A stretch of DNA of 64,000 nucleotides from Paludibacteraceae bacterium (GTDB lineage: Bacteria; Bacteroidota; Bacteroidia; Bacteroidales; Paludibacteraceae), in the NCBI GenBank assembly GCA_905235225.1, contig CAJOKE010000015.1, positions 1 to 64,000 on the forward strand, read 5' to 3'. The translations under genes were made by a program, and so were the position numbers. This document shows, one piece after another, positions 27,901 through 37,200 of the stretch; positions within the stretch are counted from its first letter, which is position 1; each line of letters begins with the position of its first letter. The notes beneath the pieces were generated by a model. That model saw only the letters and a program-made list of their open reading frames with translations, ran no database searches and was not told where the DNA came from.

Positions 27901-29624
27901 GATGTAATAGTAGCACATTTGGTTGTGAAGCTGACCGCTTCGCTGTAATCGCTTGCGTTTTCCGAATCGCAAGCAGCTTTAACATGCACATAATAGGTGG
28001 TTTGCTCTATCAGTCCTGTCAGAGTGAACGGATTGGTGCTTGCAGAAACCTCATGTGTGTCGCTACTGAAATCTGAAACAGTTGAATATTCAATTGTCCA
28101 TGCCGATTCAGTTCCTCCGGCAGTCCAAGCGAGAGTAGCACCTTCAGCTGTCTCTGCCGAGTAACCTAATCCTGTCGGTTTAACACACGATGGTTTTTCA
28201 TGGACGTCAATGTTATCCACAAAGATAGAACCATTATCAAAGTTAGCATTGGCATAGAACTGTATAATAATAGTCTGTCCTGCATATGCAGATAAGTCTA
28301 TTGTTGCTTCTGTGAATAAACCCGGATTATCTTTGTCACTTCCACTCCCCTTAGAGAATGGAACTCCTTCGGAGAATGTAGTGCCGCCATCCGTGGAAAC
28401 TTTTACATAGAAAGCACCGCACGAAGCATTATGCGCATAATCAAATGTCAACTCATATGCGGGAGATGCCGGTATTAAGATAGAAGGCGTATTGATGAGG
28501 GCGATACCTGACTGCGCATAGTAATTAAACATACGAATCATCTTATTGCCTGTTACGGACGGATATTGATATACATTCCAAATAGCCGGTTTATCAGATT
28601 GACTTGCTGTTGTCGCTGTGGAAGCTGAATTATCCCAACCACTTGGCACTTGATTAATCGCTTGCGCTTCGAAATCTTCAGACCAAGGAGCTACAGCATT
28701 TGTGCTAAAAGAAACAGCAGTACTATTCCATTCGCTTTGCTCGCCACCACAATCAGCTTGCACTTGAGCGGTATAGTGGGTATTGTCGCTCAAACCTGAA
28801 AGTGTGAATGGATTGGTGTTTGCAGCCACCTCGCTCCAATCTGCATCACCGTCTGCCTTATAGCGTATATTCCATGCGGTCTCGCTGCCGCCTGCGGTCC
28901 AAGAGAGAGTTGCGCTGTTAGCGGTTACATTGGAATATTCCAAAGCAGAAGGTTTGGTGCAAGAAGAAGCTGCAATAATACGGATGTTCTTCACAAACAT
29001 TGCTCCGTAGCCATAATTGGCGTATGCAAAGAATTGAAGAATTATTGTTTCTCCGGCGTAGTCCGCAAGACTAATGGTAGCCTCGTCAAAATCTTCCGGA
29101 GTTCCATCATATGCTACACCACTGTTTTTTGCGTAGGTTGCCAATTCGGTAAAAGTAGAACCTCCGTCTTTTGATACTTTTACAGAGAATGACAAATTTG
29201 TAGTGGATTTGTATGCACTATTTTCATAGTCAAAAGCCAATTCATAGTTTTTCCCGTCATTCGGAACTACTATATTCGGAGTATTAATTAATGCTGTTCC
29301 TTCTGCTACGCTGTAGTTATTCATGCGTAACATTTTAGTTCCGCCAGCAGAATATACACCCCAAATATTATAGGAACCCGAACCTGATTTTGTAGTACTT
29401 GTAGAACCGGAAATATCCCAACAATCCAAAATAGTATTATTCGTTGCATCAGACAAATCCAAATACCATGGAAGTGTGATAGAAGCGCAGGGGGTAGTGA
29501 AAGCCTCAGAGATTTCCTTGCTTACACCATCGGTTGCGCCACAATTAGCGCGTACATAGAACTTGTAATTCGTGGTAGGCGATAGTCCGTCCACCGTTGC
29601 CGCAGCCGAAGTTGTGGTCTGCAC
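24924..29624 (-). CDS. Giant fibronectin III / jelly-roll adhesin, main part (after frameshift)
   Basis: 1566 residues continuing the frame that breaks near 29645. The layout is: the end of one Fn3 domain, then five jelly-roll domains of about 150-165 residues (MAM or cleaved-adhesin-like, each starting like PWSEDFE or CWDNS and ending VD(N/D)I) separated by Fn3 domains beginning C.KP. After residue about 1300 comes a non-repeated region and a tail reading NGQLIIIRDGKQYNAMGQVI. The tail is shared with the paralogue at 34230-37703 and suggests surface sorting. With the N-terminal part it would be about 1825 residues. Confidence 0.85.
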   Translation of the reverse strand: MQTTTSAAATVDGLSPTTNYKFYVRANCGATDGVSKEISEAFTTPCASITLPWYLDLSDATNNTILDCWDISGSTSTTKSGSGSYNIWGVYSAGGTKMLRMNNYSVAEGTALINTPNIVVPNDGKNYELAFDYENSAYKSTTNLSFSVKVSKDGGSTFTELATYAKNSGVAYDGTPEDFDEATISLADYAGETIILQFFAYANYGYGAMFVKNIRIIAASSCTKPSALEYSNVTANSATLSWTAGGSETAWNIRYKADGDADWSEVAANTNPFTLSGLSDNTHYTAQVQADCGGEQSEWNSTAVSFSTNAVAPWSEDFEAQAINQVPSGWDNSASTATTASQSDKPAIWNVYQYPSVTGNKMIRMFNYYAQSGIALINTPSILIPASPAYELTFDYAHNASCGAFYVKVSTDGGTTFSEGVPFSKGSGSDKDNPGLFTEATIDLSAYAGQTIIIQFYANANFDNGSIFVDNIDVHEKPSCVKPTGLGYSAETAEGATLAWTAGGTESAWTIEYSTVSDFSSDTHEVSASTNPFTLTGLIEQTTYYVHVKAACDSENASDYSEAVSFTTKCATITSFPWTEDFEDETNETNVACWDNSASTCFSNTGGSTPSKYVWGVVTASGNKLIYMRNFNVRVGTALINTPSFTLPSDKNYEFTFKYSHLASCDPLVIKVSENGGVFNAVAGASYAASGSTSYSDPGVLTEASIDLSAYKGKTIALQFFTTANWGEGAIWVDDLSIHLAPSCFKPTLNEASAITPEGATFTWTASGKGETQYQYICVPTGETPNWSAATLTSALTATISDKAAGTYDFYVRSYCGTDDQSEAVSKSFTTATVPAPTGVTVTGITNNSATASWTAPDVTYPVQYQWKTSQTGSEWSSPTAALNAAISGLAANTTYTVYVRSYYSAGVQSAEATQTFTTACDPTTVDATHPFVENFNGLTTSGEIPACWDNSEVELVPYATTPSADRKWSYFATGHEGKCVRYNSESVSNGVVNVLATPQIILNADADLTFWAKNPTGGDYKVLISVNDGARENLIIDLTGIADWTKQEAPLTYSAGTKVQIFFVGTSNYGNSSSYLYLDDVQINPITCRKPAADPVVAEKDETHVKITWTAGGSNTQYQFCLVPQGETPVWDDENIIADLYKTFTDLPAVTSYDFYVRTYCDELNQSEPRKVSFRTSCGTFALPFEDNFNSLADFTLPECWDNTEGSIAEDHNKWRSYSKAMRFNSVTNEVGATNVLATPYIQLGDQLNLLTFLCKNPTGGDFKVQIQAEDIAREDLITELTGIADWTMKHAEIPAKFNNKKVQFFFCATSNNGDQNAYISIDDVRVSRGVAFVDGTADFESRLASLMNEQLDVFLTRPMQFDGYYNTLTLPFDLTAEQLADAQCPLNNFTVKYFDYMEVNTDNELIVSIAPTSAITAGVPYFVMYNGNLANGKPLFFRNVTITAASPSETVSEDMTFHGVFNNVALQAQSETSYNIIYLGRGNQLYWPATANTVKGFRAYFTTATSNPRLSRGMSIRLVEYQDTPTDVQNINADRNNTLKLLQNGQLIIIRDGKQYNAMGQVIE

Positions 29625-30397
29625 GGAAGCACTCTCCCAATATGCGAATCACTCAAAGTCGTTGCTGCTGGTAAACAGAGGTATTGCCACTCACTCTCGC
29701 TGCCGCCAGCAGTCCATGTGAACGTAGCCGAACTTGCGTTCAATGCCGTATTGGTCAAGTCAAAAGGCTTGGCGCATGTGACCGGAGCAGCTGCTGTATA
29801 TGTAAAGGTTGCCTTAGGTAAGAAATTCCGTATAGACTTATTAGAATACGAAGCATTATATCCATTCAAGCCATTACCAGTATCCGATATGCCATAAAAT
29901 GACGAGTTAGGAGCACTTGAACCTTTAGGACTTAGTTGTACTTCTACTAACAGATTTCCACCATTATATTCATACTCCGAAGAAAAATTAAGAACCAATA
30001 ATTTATCTGAACCGCTTGTAGTCAATGTATTAAAATTTCCATTATACACTTCCGTGAATGTCGGAGTATAATAAGTGGCAGATGAAAAGGTAGTATTACT
30101 TATTTCCGCTATTCTAACTACAATCTTAGCAGTCGTTCCAACTATAAGAGTAGAAGTCGCTGAATAAAAAGATATTCCACTAATAGTGCTTCCTTCTGGT
30201 ATACCGCTCAATCGAGACGAAGAATAAATGAACTGGTTTTTGAAACCAGTATCTGCATACCATCCATATACTGGAAGATACTCGTTAGTATCCGTTCCAT
30301 CCGCGACGGTGAGTTCATCCGCGTGGGCGGCAGTGATTGTCCACGGCAGGCAGAATAGCACCGTGAGCAGGAGTGTTAAAAAGTTTAGTTTTTTCAT
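29522..30397 (-). CDS. Giant adhesin, N-terminal part (before frameshift)
   Basis: 291 residues: signal peptide (1-25), an N-terminal beta domain starting DELTVADGT (about 27-200), shared with the 34230-37703 protein, and the start of the first Fn3 domain (TCAKPFDLTNTALNASSATF). After about residue 252 (near 29645) the frame leaves the family sequence; adding one base would read on as AYWESASVQTTTSAA in the main part. The leader is about 280 nt long. Confidence 0.8.
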   Translation of the reverse strand: MKKLNFLTLLLTVLFCLPWTITAAHADELTVADGTDTNEYLPVYGWYADTGFKNQFIYSSSRLSGIPEGSTISGISFYSATSTLIVGTTAKIVVRIAEISNTTFSSATYYTPTFTEVYNGNFNTLTTSGSDKLLVLNFSSEYEYNGGNLLVEVQLSPKGSSAPNSSFYGISDTGNGLNGYNASYSNKSIRNFLPKATFTYTAAAPVTCAKPFDLTNTALNASSATFTWTAGGSESEWQYLCLPAATTLSDSHIGRVLPCRPQLRLRQRWTDYRLPRITSSMYALIVAQPMV

Positions 30398-30620
30398 ACC
30401 TTTAAAAGTTTTTAGATATTATTGTTTATGTTGTGTTTCTTAAACGTGACAGATTAACGATGCAATATGTACCGAAATTCAATTGTTCGAATGACATGTA
30501 TTTCTATTTTCAATTCAGAGGATGCTGTTGGCCGTTTGGGGCAATACTATACTAATAACCATCGCCACAAAGCAGCGGAGCCACTTGTGCCTGACAGATA
30601 CTATATTTAAGGTGTTACAT

Positions 30621-30659
30621 GCAGGAATTACGGTAACAAACAGCAAATGCAATTCCTGC
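30621..30659 (-). other. Stem-loop at the start of the adhesin leader
   Basis: GCAGGAATT (30621-30629) and AATTCCTGC (30651-30659) form a perfect 9-bp stem with a 21-nt loop, starting about 20 nt into the predicted transcript of the minus-strand adhesin. No known riboswitch is recognised. The remaining leader down to 30398 holds nothing clear except a weak 23-codon ORF. Confidence 0.4.
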
Positions 30660-30685
30660 CAAAATGCCAAAAAGTTTTCAGCGCG

Positions 30686-30717
30686 CAAAGGTACGGCTTT
30701 TTTCGGAGATATGCAAA
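30686..30717 (-). promoter_or_regulatory. Promoter of the giant adhesin
   Basis: On the minus strand, TTTG (30717-30714), a 20-bp spacer and TACCTTTG (30693-30686). Confidence 0.75.
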
Positions 30718-30878
30718 TAATTTGCAAAAAAAAAATGAGGATTTGTAAAAAAATACCATGTGGAGTTTATATTTATAGGGATACAAGGTATCAGGTCAGT
30801 CGGCGGGGATTTTTTGAGTGTTTATCAAGTATTCAGAGATTATTTATCTATGCCTTATGACCTATGGATGAGCTTTGG

Positions 30879-30955
30879 GGGACTTGTGCTTGACTTATGG
30901 GCGACCTTTGGGCGACCTTTGGGTGACCTTTGGGTGACCTTTGGGCGACCTTTGG
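30879..30955. repeat. 11-bp minisatellite (GCGACCTTTGG type)
   Basis: Five near-perfect 11-bp units from 30901 to 30955 (GCGACCTTTGG or GTGACCTTTGG), preceded by two degenerate 11-bp units (30879-30900). The array lies between divergent promoters and its apparent reading frames are by-products of the repeat. Confidence 0.9.
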
Positions 30956-31044
30956 GAAGAAGTCGGAAAGAGAGGGGAAATTTTGGAGAAGAAAGTGATT
31001 ATTTTTTCGTACTGACGGGCTGACGGGATGACGTTATAACGACA

Positions 31045-31167
31045 CGGGGGAGATGGAGAGAAGGAGAGAAGGAGACAAGGAGACGGGAGAGAAGGAGACA
31101 AGGAGACGGGAGAGATGAAGAGAAGGAGACGGGAGAATGCAGAAAGGAAGGATGCAGAAAGGAAGGA
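31045..31167. repeat. Purine-only repeat tract with 23-bp and 15-bp units
   Basis: A GA-rich tract: three 23-bp units (31069-31137, built from AAGGAGAC-type octamers plus GGGAGAG) follow irregular GGAGAGAA repeats, and two exact 15-bp units (TGCAGAAAGGAAGGA) end at 31167. The plus strand is almost free of pyrimidines. The unit length differs from the 11-bp arrays but its position next to one is similar. Confidence 0.85.
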
Positions 31168-31249
31168 TGGGATAGAAATAGAAAAACGTTTAGAAAAACG
31201 GGAAAAAGAAGAACAAATGTATTAAAAAAATCTAAAATTGCAGCAAAAA

Positions 31250-31281
31250 TTTGCAGATATGGGGAAAAAGTTGTACTTTTG
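31250..31281 (+). promoter_or_regulatory. Promoter of the three-gene exported-protein operon
   Basis: TTTG (31250-31253), a 20-bp spacer and TACTTTTG (31274-31281). The leader would be about 350 nt and consists largely of a tandem repeat. Confidence 0.75.
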
Positions 31282-31427
31282 CACACTCTTAAAATGATTA
31301 CACTACGATAACACAAGCGTGTCAAAGGAAAGAAACCGGCTGGACGGTCGGGACTGAGGCACAAGAAAAAGACAAGGGCAGAGAGGCATTTTGTCATTTG
31401 CGATTTTGGGGGAATATATATGACAGA

Positions 31428-31636
31428 CAGCAACATATAAATACAGCAACAAACAGCAACATATAAAGAGACAATAACAAACAGCAACATATAAAGAGAC
31501 AACAACAAACAGCAACATATAAAGAGACAATAACAAACAGCAACATATAAATACAGCAACAAACAGCAACATATAAAAAGACAACAACAAACAGCAACAT
31601 ATAAAGAGACAACAAACAGCAACATATAAATACAAG
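31428..31636 (+). repeat. A-rich 28-bp tandem array ending at a start codon
   Basis: Eight copies of CAGCAACATATAA occur at 31428, 31454, 31482, 31510, 31538, 31564, 31592 and 31617, with spacings of 25-28 bp. The array is within the transcribed leader and stops 3 bp before the ATG of the next gene. The plus strand is dominated by A and C and carries stops in all frames, so it is not coding in that direction. Confidence 0.9.
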
Positions 31637-31639
31637 ATC

Positions 31640-33415
31640 ATGAAAAAGAAGATGACTTTATTTTGCGCGGTGATGGTAGCCATCACGATGAGTGCGGCGG
31701 AAGCAGTTCCGAGTTTTGAGTTCCAGACAGGCAACGTTCATGTGGACAAACCGTCCGTGAACAAAGCAGTACCTGTAGAGTTGAATCTGCGCAAGACAAC
31801 GTACAACAGCGCGGAGTTTGACTGGTGGTACTTCGGTTTTGCCGAGGAAGGCGGTTTTGCGTACAGTTTATGGACAGAAGGCGGCAAATTCATTGCCGGC
31901 ACGACATTGAGTTTCTCGGAAACAGACTACGTTACTTATCTGGACGGTGTGACATTCAAAGACGAATATGAGGACCGCGATGTAGAAAGCCATTATTACA
32001 TCAGCACATATTGGATTCTGAACAGTCTGAACGGCATTCAGAAAGGCGAAGACGCCATATGGCAGCAGAGTGTATGCGATGTAGAGAAAGGGAATGTAAT
32101 GTATTATGCGCTGCGTGCCGGAACGTATTATGTACAGATACAGGAGTACCTGTATGACGGTAACGGCAATCCGACCGTAAACAAACAAAGCGCGCAACTG
32201 AAGTTCGAGATATACGACAACGTTGTGAAGAACCTGAAAGCCGAAGTGGCAGCGGACAAGAAGACAGCAACCATCACATGGGAGAAGCCGTCTCTGCCAG
32301 CGGGAGTGCATCTGTACATGAGCGTACAGTCCGGTTCGGTAGTGGCATACGACAACAACAAGTCTAAAGTGTCTCCGGAAATGCCTTTAGTAGTGAATGT
32401 AGAAGAGGGGCGCACGTACAGTGTATCGGCGCAATACGTAAACGGGAAGAACGAGCCGATGGGTTCGGAGGTAAAGATTTACTTCACGGTAGGAACAAAC
32501 AACTATATCCCGACAGACCTGAAAGCAACAGTCATCAAGGACGACAATGTGGAGTTCAGCTGGAAAGCCGCGACCGCCGCAGCCTATTATAATATTAATG
32601 TGTATGAGGCAGGAACGAAGTACGCAAGTTACACCACGAGCGAAAGCAAGTTAGCGAAGCAGTTTCCGAGCGGTACCTACACATGGGAAGTAGCGGCATA
32701 TGAGAAAGCAGAGGACAATCTATATTATCCGCTGTCAGAGTATGTGAAGGGCAATGAGTTCACAACAAAGTCCGCTCCGCTGCCGGAAGGAACGATAGAG
32801 ATGAATGTATGGGGCATGAACGCCGCCTATATCGCTTCGGAGAGTTCTGAAGGCAAATACGCATGGCTTGTGATGTTCGAGACCGGCGATAAGAACGGCA
32901 CGGGGCTTCCTGAGCCATGGATAGTAGTGTATGCCGACCGCGAGCTTGCCTTGAGCGGCAGTTACTCCAATGTGTTGGGCAATGTAGAGATCAGCGCGAA
33001 CACCGGCGAGGGCAGTTTCATGAACACGAACGGCACGGAAGCCGGTCTGATTCAAGCGACCTCGGTAGAGATGAAGTTGGAGTTTGAAGGATTTGATATG
33101 GACTATCAGCAGTTAGGTTATTTCATTCCGTACTACAGCGGTTCGTTCCTGATGACCTGCACAGATAACAAGACGTATCACGGCACGCTGAACGGTCTGA
33201 TTTGCGCACCATTCACATATGAGACCCTGACCTCAAGCGAAAAGGAACTTATCAACATGTTAGGCGAGGCAGGCGATGTCCAAGGCATAGATGAGGTAGA
33301 AGGGGGCGCGGGACTTGATTTGAGCCAGCCGATGTACAATGTCTTAGGTCAGCCGGTGAATAATAATTATAAAGGTGTTGTTATCCAAGGCGGCAAGAAA
33401 TTCTTCAGAAATTAA
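31640..33415 (+). CDS. Exported Fn3-like protein with sorting tail
   Basis: A 591-residue secreted protein: signal peptide (1-22, ending AAEA), an N-terminal domain rich in aromatic residues with WYFGFAEEGG, two Fn3-like domains (about 190-385) and a beta-rich region. The C-terminus (SQPMYNVLGQPVNNNYKGVV and following) is the same type of tail as in the BspA-like proteins at 21520 and 33435. It is first in an operon of three exported proteins. The ligand or substrate is unknown. Confidence 0.8.
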   Translation: MKKKMTLFCAVMVAITMSAAEAVPSFEFQTGNVHVDKPSVNKAVPVELNLRKTTYNSAEFDWWYFGFAEEGGFAYSLWTEGGKFIAGTTLSFSETDYVTYLDGVTFKDEYEDRDVESHYYISTYWILNSLNGIQKGEDAIWQQSVCDVEKGNVMYYALRAGTYYVQIQEYLYDGNGNPTVNKQSAQLKFEIYDNVVKNLKAEVAADKKTATITWEKPSLPAGVHLYMSVQSGSVVAYDNNKSKVSPEMPLVVNVEEGRTYSVSAQYVNGKNEPMGSEVKIYFTVGTNNYIPTDLKATVIKDDNVEFSWKAATAAAYYNINVYEAGTKYASYTTSESKLAKQFPSGTYTWEVAAYEKAEDNLYYPLSEYVKGNEFTTKSAPLPEGTIEMNVWGMNAAYIASESSEGKYAWLVMFETGDKNGTGLPEPWIVVYADRELALSGSYSNVLGNVEISANTGEGSFMNTNGTEAGLIQATSVEMKLEFEGFDMDYQQLGYFIPYYSGSFLMTCTDNKTYHGTLNGLICAPFTYETLTSSEKELINMLGEAGDVQGIDEVEGGAGLDLSQPMYNVLGQPVNNNYKGVVIQGGKKFFRN

Positions 33416-33434
33416 CCACAGAAACGAGATAGTT

Positions 33435-34193
33435 ATGAAAAAGATGTTAATTATGCTGTTGGCGGCGGTAAGTACCGTAGCGATGGCACAACAAGTGAAG
33501 GTAGGTGACATTGTGAGTGTAGAAGATGTGAACTACCGTGTAACCAGCCTTGAGCCGGCACTGATGGAGGTGACTGAATCTCCGTTTGCGACAGGCGACA
33601 TTGAGATTTACGGCGAATTAGAGCATTATGACGTAGTATATAAAGTTGTGAAGATCGGGAGTCTGGCGTTCTATAACGGAACGGACTACAACCCGGATAT
33701 AACGGGTGTGGTTATCCCCGAGGGCGTTGAGGAGATAGGATTTCAGGCGTTTATCGGCTGCTGCCGGATTGCGCATATCCATCTGCCGTCCACGCTGAAG
33801 AAAATCGGCAACTCGGCATTCTACTGCTACTCTGATTACGGAAGTTCGTTGGAAGAAGTGACCTGTGATGCGGTTGTACCTCCGACCTGCGGTGACATGG
33901 TATGGGGTTCGACCTTCAACAAAGTGAACGGTATCAGCCGCCACGTCCCCTGCAATGTACCGAAGGGGAGTGTTCAGGCTTACCGCAACGCTTACGGATG
34001 GACCTATTTCGCCTACATCACAGACGGCGAAGAGACTTCGGAGATAGATGTAGATGAGGAACAAGGTATAGAAGATATTGACGCATACGTTGGTCTGGAC
34101 ATTACCAAACCGATGTACGATGTACTCGGCAAGCAAGTTGAGGGCGACTACAAAGGCATAGTCATCCAGAACGGGCGGAAGTATATCAAATAG
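33435..34193 (+). CDS. Short BspA-like leucine-rich repeat protein with sorting tail
   Basis: A 252-residue exported protein with a signal peptide (MKKMLIMLLAAVSTVAMA), a few LRR_5 units (VVIPEGVEEIGFQAFIGCCR and LPSTLKKIGNSAFYC) and the tail TKPMYDVLGKQVEGDYKGIV. ATG 33435 is chosen because a signal peptide starts there; the longer frame from 33375 would overlap the previous gene. It is like the repeat region and tail of the 592-residue protein at 21520-23298 without the InlB-type repeats. Confidence 0.85.
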   Translation: MKKMLIMLLAAVSTVAMAQQVKVGDIVSVEDVNYRVTSLEPALMEVTESPFATGDIEIYGELEHYDVVYKVVKIGSLAFYNGTDYNPDITGVVIPEGVEEIGFQAFIGCCRIAHIHLPSTLKKIGNSAFYCYSDYGSSLEEVTCDAVVPPTCGDMVWGSTFNKVNGISRHVPCNVPKGSVQAYRNAYGWTYFAYITDGEETSEIDVDEEQGIEDIDAYVGLDITKPMYDVLGKQVEGDYKGIVIQNGRKYIK

Positions 34194-34229
34194 CCAAAAC
34201 CAAAAGTTATTATTAAATACAAACAGATT

Positions 34230-37200
34230 ATGAAGAACGTTATGAAATTTGCAGTGCTTGTGTTAGCATTAGCGTGCAGCACAGCGATTGTCCGCGCGGA
34301 CGAACTGACCGTTGCGGACGGAGCGAACAACAGCAACTACGCTCCGATCAACGGTGCATATGCCGATGAAAACGGCAACCGCAACCAGATGATTTACTCG
34401 GCTGACCTATTGGAGAACATGGACGGAATGAATATCACCGCCATCAAGTTCTATGCAGGGGAAGCATCCATCGATTTCGGAGCGACATACACGGTTCGTC
34501 TGGCGGAAACAGAAGCCACTCAGTTGACCGGATTTGTGAGCGCAACGTTTACGGATGTGTATAGCGGCACGCTGAACATTGTGTCCAACGAGGTGGCATT
34601 CACATTCAGCGAGAACTACACATACGGGGGCGGCAACCTGCTATTAGAGATAGAGCAGCTGACCACTACAGGGGCATATGGTTTTCCGAAATTTGTCGGA
34701 ACAGCATCGACCAAAGCGACCTACGGAAACAAAGTATCTTACGGAAGTGCCGGTTCGCTGAATTTCCTTGCGAAGACGACTTTTACGTATGAGTCGGCGG
34801 GTGCAGTGACCTGCCCGAAGCCGAGTGCGCTGACCGCCGGAACGATTACTTCGAAGAGTGCCACGTTCAGTTGGACAGCAGGCGGCACGGAAACGCAGTG
34901 GCAGTATATATGTGTAGCGGCAGGTGGTGTGGCAGACTGGGAGAAAGCCAGTTTGACGAACACCGCTTCTGTGACATTGAGCAATCTGGCAGCGAACACA
35001 CCGTATGTGCTGTATGTCCGCGCGTATTGCAAAGCCGATGACCAGAGCAAACAGATTTCCGCAGCATTCACCACTCCGTGCGGCGAGATCAGCAGTCTGC
35101 CATGGGAATATGATTTTGAGGATGCAACCGACGAAAAGATGCCTGCATGCTGGACAAAAATCAGTACAAGCAGTTACCCATATGCGTACAACTATTCGTA
35201 CTATGCACACAGCGGCAGCCAATATATGCGTTTCTATGGCGGAAACAAAGAGATGATGGCTGTTCTGCCGCCGTTTGAAGAGGCAATCAACAAACTAAGT
35301 ATATCGTTCTATTACACAGCCAGTAAAAATACGTCATACACCACCTATGCAACGCCGCAAGTAGGTTATCTGACCAACGTTGAGGATGCAAGTACATTTG
35401 TGGCATTGGCATCATTAGAACAAGGCGATGACGATTACCAGTACTTTGAGGCAGCATTGAGTGCGGCTCCGGCAGAGGCAGCCTACATAGCTCTCCGCTA
35501 TTACACAAGCGGTGCAAGTGCATACGGTTCATTCGCGTTGGATGACATTTCGGTATTCCTGACCCCATCCTGCGTCAAGCCCGCCAAGATAAACGAGGCA
35601 ACAGAAGTGACCGCGAACAGTGCCAAGCTGACTTGGGAAGCAGGCAAGAGCGAGACGCAATGGCAATATGTATATGCCAAAACAGGTTCAGAGGTAGATT
35701 GGGCAAGTGCAACGAAAGTTGACAAGAAAGAGGCTGCATTGAGCGGCTTGAGTTCAGATACGGAATATGTATTCTATGTACGCGCATATTGCGCAGACGA
35801 TGACCAGAGTGAAGCCGTTTCAGCAACCTTCAAGACCGAGCCGTCCTGCATCAAACCCGCGTCGGCAGAGGTAAGCGAGATTACCGCAAATTCCGCTACA
35901 TTAACATGGACGGCTTCGGGTCATGGCGAGACACAATATCAATATGTAGTAGCTGTGCAAGGTGCTACTCCGGATTGGAGCAAGGCGACATTGACAGAGA
36001 GCGGCACGCTGAGCGTAACATTGAGCGGTCTGAATCCCGCCACGAATTATGATGTATATGTACGTTCGTACTGCGCCGCCGATGACCAGAGCGAAGCAGT
36101 AGGAAAGAGTTTCAAGACCGCCTGCGGTGCAATCAGCACATTGCCGTGGAGCGAGGACTTTGAGAACGCGACGGCATACGCATTGCCGGACTGCTGGAGC
36201 AGAACCGATGCAAGTTACCCCCAAACATATTCATGGTACGCCTATAAAGGCAGCAAGTGTCTGTATTTCTGGGGCGGAACGAACGCGATAGTAGGCAGTC
36301 TGCCGGAATTTGCAGAGCCGATTAGCGGTTTAAGTATATCGTTCTACTACAGCAACTCGACTGATTATCAAGAATATACCGCCGACAAATATCCGACACC
36401 GGAAGTCGGTTATGTGACTGACCCGAGTGACGCCAGCACTTTCGTGGCATTGCAGGTATTAGACAAAGCCTCTACTTACCAATTGGTAGAGTTGAATCTG
36501 AAGAGTGTTCCAGCAACCGCAACGAATATTGCGTTCCGCTACAGCGGCGGCACTGCATCAGGCATATTGCTGATAGACAATGTGGTAGTAACCAAGACAG
36601 CAGCATGCGCCAATCCGAAGAACCTTGTGCAGACAGCACAGACCTACAACAGCGGCAGTTTCGCATGGGAACAAGGCGAGGATGAAGAGATATATCAATA
36701 CGCGGTTGTAGCCAAAGGCGAGGCAGTAAGCGACTGGACCAAGACCGAAACCAATGTACGCACAGCGAGCGTCAGCGGTTTGACAACAGGCACGGAGTAT
36801 GAGTTTGTATTGCGCTCATGGTGCAGCGAAGGAGCACAAGGCGATGAGATACGTTTAGGTTTCACGCCGGTATGCGAGGCTCCGACAGGATTGGCTGTTC
36901 AGGCAGTCAGCAACGAAAGCGTCACCATCAGTTGGGATGCGAACGGTGCAACAGCATGGACCATCAAGTGCGACGGCAGAACAATCAATGCCGATGCGAA
37001 TGTATGGACGGTAGATGGTCTGGATGCCTTTACTCCCTACTCTGTTCAAGTGGCAGTAGCAGCACCATGCACAAGCGAATACTGCGCAGCGGTTGAATTC
37101 ACGACCCTGTGCGATGCCATCGGTGTACCTTACAACGAGGACTTTGAGGCAGCCACTACAGGAAGTCTGCCGGATTGCTGGACCAAACTGACCACGGGCG

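Noticed and set aside
30426..30497. 23-codon ORF in the leader of the giant adhesin
   Set aside because: Very short, no repeated or regulatory codons, no sign of conservation visible here.
30760..31023. Open frame through the GCGACCTTTGG array
   Set aside because: An 11-bp unit without stop codons keeps all frames open; there is no signal peptide, start context or homology, and the frame follows only the repeat.
31428..31636. Possible CRISPR array
   Set aside because: Repeats are adjacent without unique spacers, spacing is irregular (25-28 bp), and there are no cas genes nearby.
31303..31734. Minus-strand frames with repeated LYVAVC / LFICC peptides
   Set aside because: Reverse complement of the A-rich leader array; overlaps the start of the plus-strand gene and has no independent signals.
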